Source: Mimachlamys varia (taxonomy: Eukaryota; Mollusca; Bivalvia; Pectinida; Pectinidae). Taken from it: 64,000 bases of DNA. Shown here in pieces: positions 60,401-64,000 of the stretch. Each line of letters opens with the position of its first letter. Positions within the stretch are counted from its first letter, which is position 1. The notes below the pieces were generated by a model. That model searched no databases. It was not told the origin of the DNA and was given only the letters and a program-made list of their open reading frames with translations. The DNA lies in NCBI GenBank assembly GCA_947623455.1, contig OX392530.1, positions 35,247,405-35,311,404 on the forward strand. The letters run 5' to 3'. A program made the translations under genes and the position numbers.

Positions 60401-63400
60401 TGTATTATAATAAAAAGGTCTTTTCATCCTAATTAATTACTGAGGACATATTAATATTGTTACAAATAGCCAAAACGGCACAAATTATATCAGCATACGA
60501 GAGAAACGTTTCGAGCTGTGCATTTGAAATTACCTCACCGAATGGGGTCCTCAGTGGAATAACCTTTACAAATCTGGTCAAATTACATATATCATTTTAT
60601 TAGAAAATATATACTTATTAATTTTGTTGACGTTGCTTTATCAAATTGTTTGTCTGCTTACTTTTAGCAATTACAAACCATAACGCGTTTATTTTATATT
60701 AATATAGAGAATCAAGATCTTACGTCGTCGATATAGTTTGCGTTGATATAATCTGATCCCGGTTTCGAACCCTGATCCTTGATAATCACCCTGGAGTGGT
60801 CGTCTGCAGAAAAGCAATGGAATTACGTTAAACTATTGGTACCACATGTATGTATATCAGGCATGGTCGGGTGTATTATGCAAATTGAAATTTCTTTAAT
60901 TCCACCGCGTTATCTCAATATTAACGGCACGGCAATAAAAACAAACTTCGAGACTTCTGAGTATTCGAGTAACGTGAGTTTTAATGTAAAAGCTGAAGGT
61001 TGGCTGGACCCGAGAAAATATTTCGAATTTAGTAGAGTATTTGAGTTATTGATGAGTTCAATAATGAAATATTGGGCTGTATCATTCATTCAATCATTAC
61101 ACAATTAACTTACTGATAGGTGTTTTGTAATCATATAATATTCTACAATACAAGTTACAGCCACATTGATATGCATGCTCATTAACTTTTCTTTTTTGTA
61201 AAGTTCAATAAGTTAACACATATTTACATGGAAATGTCGTAGTAAATCTATTTTTGGGGATGTTGTACTCCTTTTTCCCTTCATCATGGGGGTGAACAGC
61301 ACCAAATGGTAAAGTCTGAAATATAAACACATACACTGTAGCAATATACTGAGATCTGCAACCTTGAATTTCACAGTCATCAAATCGAACAGTACAGTAT
61401 ATGTCTAGGTGTTTGATATAAATACTTCAGGTCTTCACTTGATACCAGAAATGTTATAAACTTTACTTCAAATTGATTTTGTGTGTACATGTTATTTGAA
61501 TAGAAAAAAATAAACAGCGTAGGTAACTATCTCCTATAAAGCTTTGATGAAAAATATTTCTCACAATAACAGATAGTTTACAGTAATGCCCATATCAACA
61601 TGGTAAGAAAAACTTGTTTTGCTCTTTCAATCAAAACATTAAAAATGCATTGACAATTTGTTGATATACTTTGGATATCTAGAGAGTTCGTTAATTACCT
61701 GATATTCCTTGTCCAAAAGTTTATCAGCCTCTTTTTGCTCTAAGACAGACCCAAAATTATTCACTGATATCGGAGTAGACAGGTCAAAATCACTCAAGTC
61801 TGCACCAGCGTTGGCATACACATTGTCTTCGTCATTTATGCCAATGCCATCAAACCCTGGTGACCTGGTCTCTTTGCTTCCCGTATTTAAGTAGTTCTGC
61901 TTCTGCACAGAACCATCGCGTTCCTCTTCGGGCAAGTTTTCGTCTATTTACGGAAATAGAGTCGTAGTAGTATTTGACCGTTTAACATATGATGTGTACA
62001 ATGAGTGTAATCAGATACTTTTGACAAAAGTTCAAGGTGATATGTCCCTTCATCAGGACATGAACTTGAAAATTCACATATCATAACATATTAAAGAGAA
62101 AGACAGTCAATATACATAAAAAATGAGTAAGACAAACGAAACAAACAGATGTTACCTACAAAATGTATATCAAATATAATGTTGTAGTTGCATATCTCCT
62201 CGGTTAGTTTGTGACATATTTTTTATAAGAGTATATGCAATATCTCTAAGGAAGTCTACCTTTCTACATGTACCTCTTTATCTAGATGCACTACTATCAT
62301 ACTTTGTACGTCGTGCTATATCATATATTATGACGTCATATTTGAAGACATTACGTAATAGTAGTGTGACTCTGCATTTAAGATCATTGATATAGTGATA
62401 TACTTATTGCCGAAAATCCATATCTATGAAAAAAGATTACGTAACACGCACATGATGCACCCTTTAAATTTAGTGATAGATACTGTATGCCGAAAACTGA
62501 ATTAAAGATGACCAAACACGCACATGTGCTGCACCTTTTAAATTTAGTAATAGATACAGTTTGCCTAAAAAATAAATTAAACAGCATCATGCAGCTGTTT
62601 CGTCCTCTTAGGACTCTTCAGTGATGTTAGAGGCTAAGAGGTGGGAATCCGAAATTTAGAAACTAATGTTAAAGCAGAAGGGTCAGGTGCGTAAAACCCC
62701 TTTAATTTATGAATTTAGAAGTAAAATTAAACTAGTTCTGTATAATTTCAAATCGTGTACTACGCAAATGTGTATATAATCTACCGTGCCACTACTCAAA
62801 TTAGATTAACTGTGGCTATGGAGGCTCTGTATAGTAATACTAGGGGCCAAAAGATGGAAATCCAAAATTTCTAAACTAATATGGAAGCAAAAGGGTCAGG
62901 TGCGTAAAGCTCCTTTAATTTATGAATTTGAAAAGAATTTAATAAGTTCTGTATAATTTTAAATCGTTTACTACGAAAATGTGTATATTATCTACAGTGC
63001 CACTATTAAAATTACTCTGTGGATATAACGTGCATTCAGTGTTACGTGTACATTTAGTAAAATATCGTTAAACTTGTTAACAGATGAATCAAACTGTATT
63101 CAAACCAGGAATTTTAGTAATTCTATTGTGTGACTGTTTTACTATTGAAAGTGTCACGATAACTGAAACTGAAATTATTCCGAACTTTTCTTTTGAACGC
63201 TACCATCGCTAAACCTCTGGATTTGATTCATACATTATGATGGAAATTCGATGCAGTCAGATTATGTTGCCCAATCCGCAATAGAATCACTAAATCAAAA
63301 TACGAACATAATAATGAACATTTTTTCTCGCACCTGTAATCTGCAATATCATTAAAAACAGCGCTTATATTGCGGGTGAAGTTTTGAATAGCATACCAAA

Positions 63401-64000
63401 ATCTAAATGTTGAGAATATTGAAATGAATCATTTTGATTGGCTCGACTGGTAATTTCGTGACATTTTGTTAAACAATTTTACCTAGAATTTGAAGGCAGG
63501 TGGGCGAAAGAAACTAAACAACAGAAGAACGGAGGAACAGGGGTGTTGACCCATTGAAAAGGGGCATCCCACATTTACATACGTGTGTGTGGTTGTAAAG
63601 TATGCGCTAACTTTTATGAATGACAACTTACGCAGTCCGGTATCTTTGTTAAAGTTCATCGTGTTTTGTTTGTATTTAGAATGGCTTTCATTTCCAGATT
63701 GTTGTCGTCTGCAAAAAAAAAAAAAAAAACAAATTAACCACTAGTTTTTGCAGCATACAGAATTTTATTGAATATTTTCAATTGAAAAAAAAAATTGTTT
63801 GGAGAGTTCACAAAATTTCCCTGTTTTAAGTTGGCGGTAATAGATTTGTATTTCCTTCGGGGGCGAATTCGCAAGTGTATAAATCAATCTCTTTCGTTCG
63901 AAATCTGATGGAGCTTTTCATGAAGCTTCTTCTTGGAAATAAAAATTATGCTATATGTATGTAACCTTACCTTTTCAGGAGAATAACGATAACAATGGCT
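54215..64000 (-). CDS. Gene C: receptor-type tyrosine phosphatase, 3' 18 exons (D1 + D2)
   Basis: Exons: 63971-64000(+), 63632-63708, 61699-61943, 61228-61315, 60724-60803, 60349-60385, 60061-60158, 59649-59777, 58595-58740, 57963-58098, 57650-57763, 57306-57408, 56888-56961, 56185-56316, 55495-55617, 55018-55175, 54482-54617 and 54215-54325. They join in frame for 671 residues plus stop; the 5' end lies beyond 64000. The first bases encode AIVIVILLK, the end of a membrane helix. D1 has KNRF, YINANYID, KCYKYWP, the WPD loop in QFHYTKWPDHDIP, HCSAGIGRTG and VQTVKQY, all the parts of an active enzyme. D2 keeps the fold but not the catalytic motifs. The order matches animal two-domain receptor phosphatases, which dephosphorylate tyrosines at the membrane. 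The ectodomain is outside the window, so whether it shares the lectin/EGF design of genes A and B is unknown. Confidence 0.9.
55320..55470. repeat. Dispersed repeat, copy 2, in gene C intron
   Basis: GGGACCAAATAATAAGGCCG and GATTAGACACGGGGC...TTTAGACAGG match the copy at 53600 with differences. It lies just downstream of the exon at 55495. Confidence 0.5.
56317..56887 (-). other. Gene C intron, nothing seen
   Basis: AT-rich intron between D2 exons with no recognisable repeat or extra exon. The flanking exons join in phase. Confidence 0.6.
57650..61315 (-). CDS. Gene C D1: catalytic phosphatase domain exons
   Basis: Nine exons. The signature loop is split by an intron between HC(S) and AGIGRTG (58594/58099). 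Catalytic Cys, P-loop Arg, the WPD aspartate and the Q-loop glutamine (VQTVKQY) are all present. KNRY is KNRF here. It is predicted active. Confidence 0.88.
58105..58400. repeat. Degenerate ~45-bp tandem repeat in gene C intron
   Basis: About six diverged units sharing ATATGACACTTATTTAGAGA and GATATGATTTAAATAT. It sits between the two exons carrying the catalytic loop. Confidence 0.6.
58741..59648 (-). other. Gene C intron, nothing seen
   Basis: AT-rich intronic DNA. Short frames on both strands have no domain or splice support. Confidence 0.6.
61944..63631 (-). other. Large gene C intron with local duplications
   Basis: Contains a ~70-bp direct duplication at 62400-62560 (GCACCTTTTAAATTTAGTAA type) and a ~207-bp direct duplication at about 62640-63020. 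The latter has AAGGGTCAGGTGCGTAAA in both copies, at 62679 and 62891. No exon seen. Confidence 0.6.

Noticed and set aside
60779..61108. Plus-strand 109-codon frame
   Set aside because: It runs over the minus-strand exon end at 60803 and the following intron, with no family resemblance.
1..64000. tRNA, rRNA or other structured RNA genes
   Set aside because: I looked for cloverleaf and conserved rRNA segments and recognised none; the strong stems seen are all transposon-like palindromes.

Overview
This is eukaryotic, AT-rich, repeat-laden animal DNA, with multi-exon genes, GT-AG introns and transposon remains. The genes are a family of lectin-like/EGF receptors plus a receptor tyrosine phosphatase with tandem phosphatase domains. 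That mix, with abundant minisatellites and foldback or hairpin elements, fits a marine mollusc, most probably a bivalve. The assignment is an inference; no species can be named from the sequence.

Three genes lie head to tail on the minus strand. Gene A (exons at 27108 down to 19445, then leaving the left edge) encodes a signal peptide, a two-exon F-type-lectin-like (FTP / F5/8C-like) domain and a first EGF-like exon. Gene B (45270 down to 31647) is complete as I reconstruct it: 13 exons and 634 residues. Its order is signal peptide, FTP-like domain, eight EGF-like modules, one membrane helix, and a short tail with four YxxPhi tyrosines. Gene C (from beyond 64000 down to its stop at 54215) supplies the end of a membrane helix, an active-looking phosphatase domain D1 (KNRF, WPD loop, HCSAGIGRTG) and a degenerate D2.

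Genes A and B and their upstream DNA are a segmental duplication, roughly 19.4-29.6 kb against 38.3-48.2 kb. Each copy has since taken different insertions. A has a dead non-LTR retrotransposon and other unmatched DNA in its lectin intron. B has a hairpin element and a 2.3-kb foldback-type element in the same intron.

The most striking feature is the left 19.5 kb. It is a tandem array of a ~67-bp unit that matches, on the minus strand, the 3' end of gene A's EGF exon joined to its own 5' splice site. On that strand typical units read CDSTHCSAGWTGPVYCNQ followed by the donor GTAAGTACAGTC. Gene B carries the same array at the same intron position with only about seven units. A satellite has thus grown out of an exon-intron junction, multiplying decoy splice donors within a gene. 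The array has kilobase-scale higher-order repeats and continues past the left edge.

The 48.2-54.2 kb interval between genes B and C is a nest of repeats: a ~430-bp tandem family interrupted by a dead reverse-transcriptase fragment and by a 1.73-kb TG...CA element with a 4-bp target duplication. Functionally, an ectodomain receptor with tyrosine motifs sits beside a receptor phosphatase. A signalling link between them is a hypothesis only.
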